Source: Marasmius tenuissimus
Taxonomy: Eukaryota; Basidiomycota; Agaricomycetes; Agaricales; Marasmiaceae
Length of the DNA stretch: 64,000 bases
Assembly: GCA_029532415.1 (NCBI GenBank)
Contig: JAQOTA010000027.1
Location: forward strand, 186,001-250,000
Direction of reading: 5' to 3'
Program-made: the position numbers and the translations under genes
In this document: positions 63,194-64,000 of the stretch, one piece after another
Layout of the letters: each line of letters opens with the position of its first letter
How positions within the stretch are numbered: position 1 is the first letter of the stretch
Notes under the pieces: generated by a model
What the model was told of the DNA's origin: nothing
Seen by the model: only the letters and a program-made list of their open reading frames with translations
Databases searched by the model: none

Positions 63194-64000
63194 TGACGGT
63201 GCTTTTCGTTCTCTTCCCTTTCTCTGTTTCTGTTGCTTGCTGCATCATCGTTTTCCTTCGTTTCGTGCACTCCCTTATATGCGTCCATTGCTATCCGGTG
63301 TTGTCCTTGTATAACATGCCATCTGTATCGACATATCTCACCCCCTCTCATTGTGCCATTAGCGCCCCCAACTCCTCTTATCCGCTCATCCAATTGGCCT
63401 CCTTATCTTCCGCCCACTGCGCCCTCTTCGTGTACATTTTTCGACCAGATATGTCTCCCCGATCTTTATTCATATCTTTACGCGTCATCCTTTCTTGAAT
63501 ACAACGACTCGCATGACTATTTATTTCATTATAGTATGTACAACTGGCAATCTTTTGCATAGACAGATTAGTATCTCAATAAAGAGAGTTCTATTAAGAG
63601 CATACAGAGCAACGAGGCCGAACTACAACTTTCGAGAAAGACAGGAGGCGGGGGTCTTATACTAGGGAACAACGGAGATATCGTTGAAGAACGGGCCACC
63701 GATCTCTGCAAAGAGTCCCAAAGACAAAAACAGGATCTAATCGCCACGAACTTTGTTTGATGTACTCGACGAGACGATAGTCTACCATTTCATCTTCGTC
63801 CCTCTTTCCTCCACCATGACCATCCTTGCCCTCTCAGAGCTCTGAGTCACCACCATAAAATCCACGCATTCCTTTTTTATGGACTCCTCTCCTCTTTCTC
63901 ACATCACGATACGATCCACCGCCATGCAACGCTTTGCTGCTCAGCCGGAGAGAGAGAGTCGACGTCGATAAATCAGCGCTGAAATCAATGCGCGGAAGAT
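63194..64000. other. Downstream of the flippase gene to window end
   Basis: 3' UTR and flank. Sequence is pyrimidine-rich with no supported gene. Another gene may start beyond the window. Confidence 0.4.

Overview
The window is nuclear DNA from a filamentous basidiomycete, most likely an Agaricomycete. The evidence is: genes cut by many short (about 45-70 nt) GT-AG introns, no operons, an intron-bearing tRNA-Leu, agaricomycete-style F-box proteins, a class I sesquiterpene synthase with DNxxD and NDxxSxxxE motifs, multi-exon P450s and Kre9/Knh1-like secreted proteins. There is no rRNA, CRISPR array or plasmid/viral module. All coordinates of multi-exon genes run from start to stop codon and include introns read by eye.

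Layout. 0.6-4.2 kb: a seven-TM-like membrane protein and a small unknown protein. 4.9-12.8 kb: a lineage-specific block with two paralogous F-box proteins on the minus strand flanking two paralogous 83-84 residue proteins on the plus strand; each small gene has a TATA box and a GC-AG intron ending exactly at the ATG. 13.4-22.3 kb: conserved housekeeping genes on the minus strand (UPF1 helicase of nonsense-mediated decay, mitochondrial methionyl-tRNA synthetase, an NTF2-like protein) and a plus-strand DUF3429/TMEM69-like inner-membrane protein.

22.6-33.1 kb is the accessory part. A unit made of tRNA-Leu followed by a cytochrome P450 occurs twice in tandem, and a decayed third tRNA closes the array. 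The first P450 looks intact. The second carries a 4-nt insertion just after the I-helix motif. A 1.72-kb element with ~300-bp terminal inverted repeats sits at the end of unit 1, and unit 2 preserves the corresponding empty site. A sesquiterpene synthase follows on the minus strand, so the region looks like a small terpene cluster (synthase plus oxidases).

35.7-44.0 kb: an Hrp1-like two-RRM protein, an F-box/WD40 protein, an Aha1-type Hsp90 co-chaperone with an unusual C-terminal membrane anchor, and a four-TM protein. 45.7-55.4 kb: two Kre9/Knh1-like secreted proteins flank a medium-chain dehydrogenase and a large SNF2-family helicase with a C-terminal nuclear localisation signal. 58.3-63.2 kb: a P4-ATPase phospholipid flippase. 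Gene-poor stretches are at 33.1-35.7, 44.0-45.7, 48.7-50.2 and 55.4-58.3 kb; I see no supportable gene in them.
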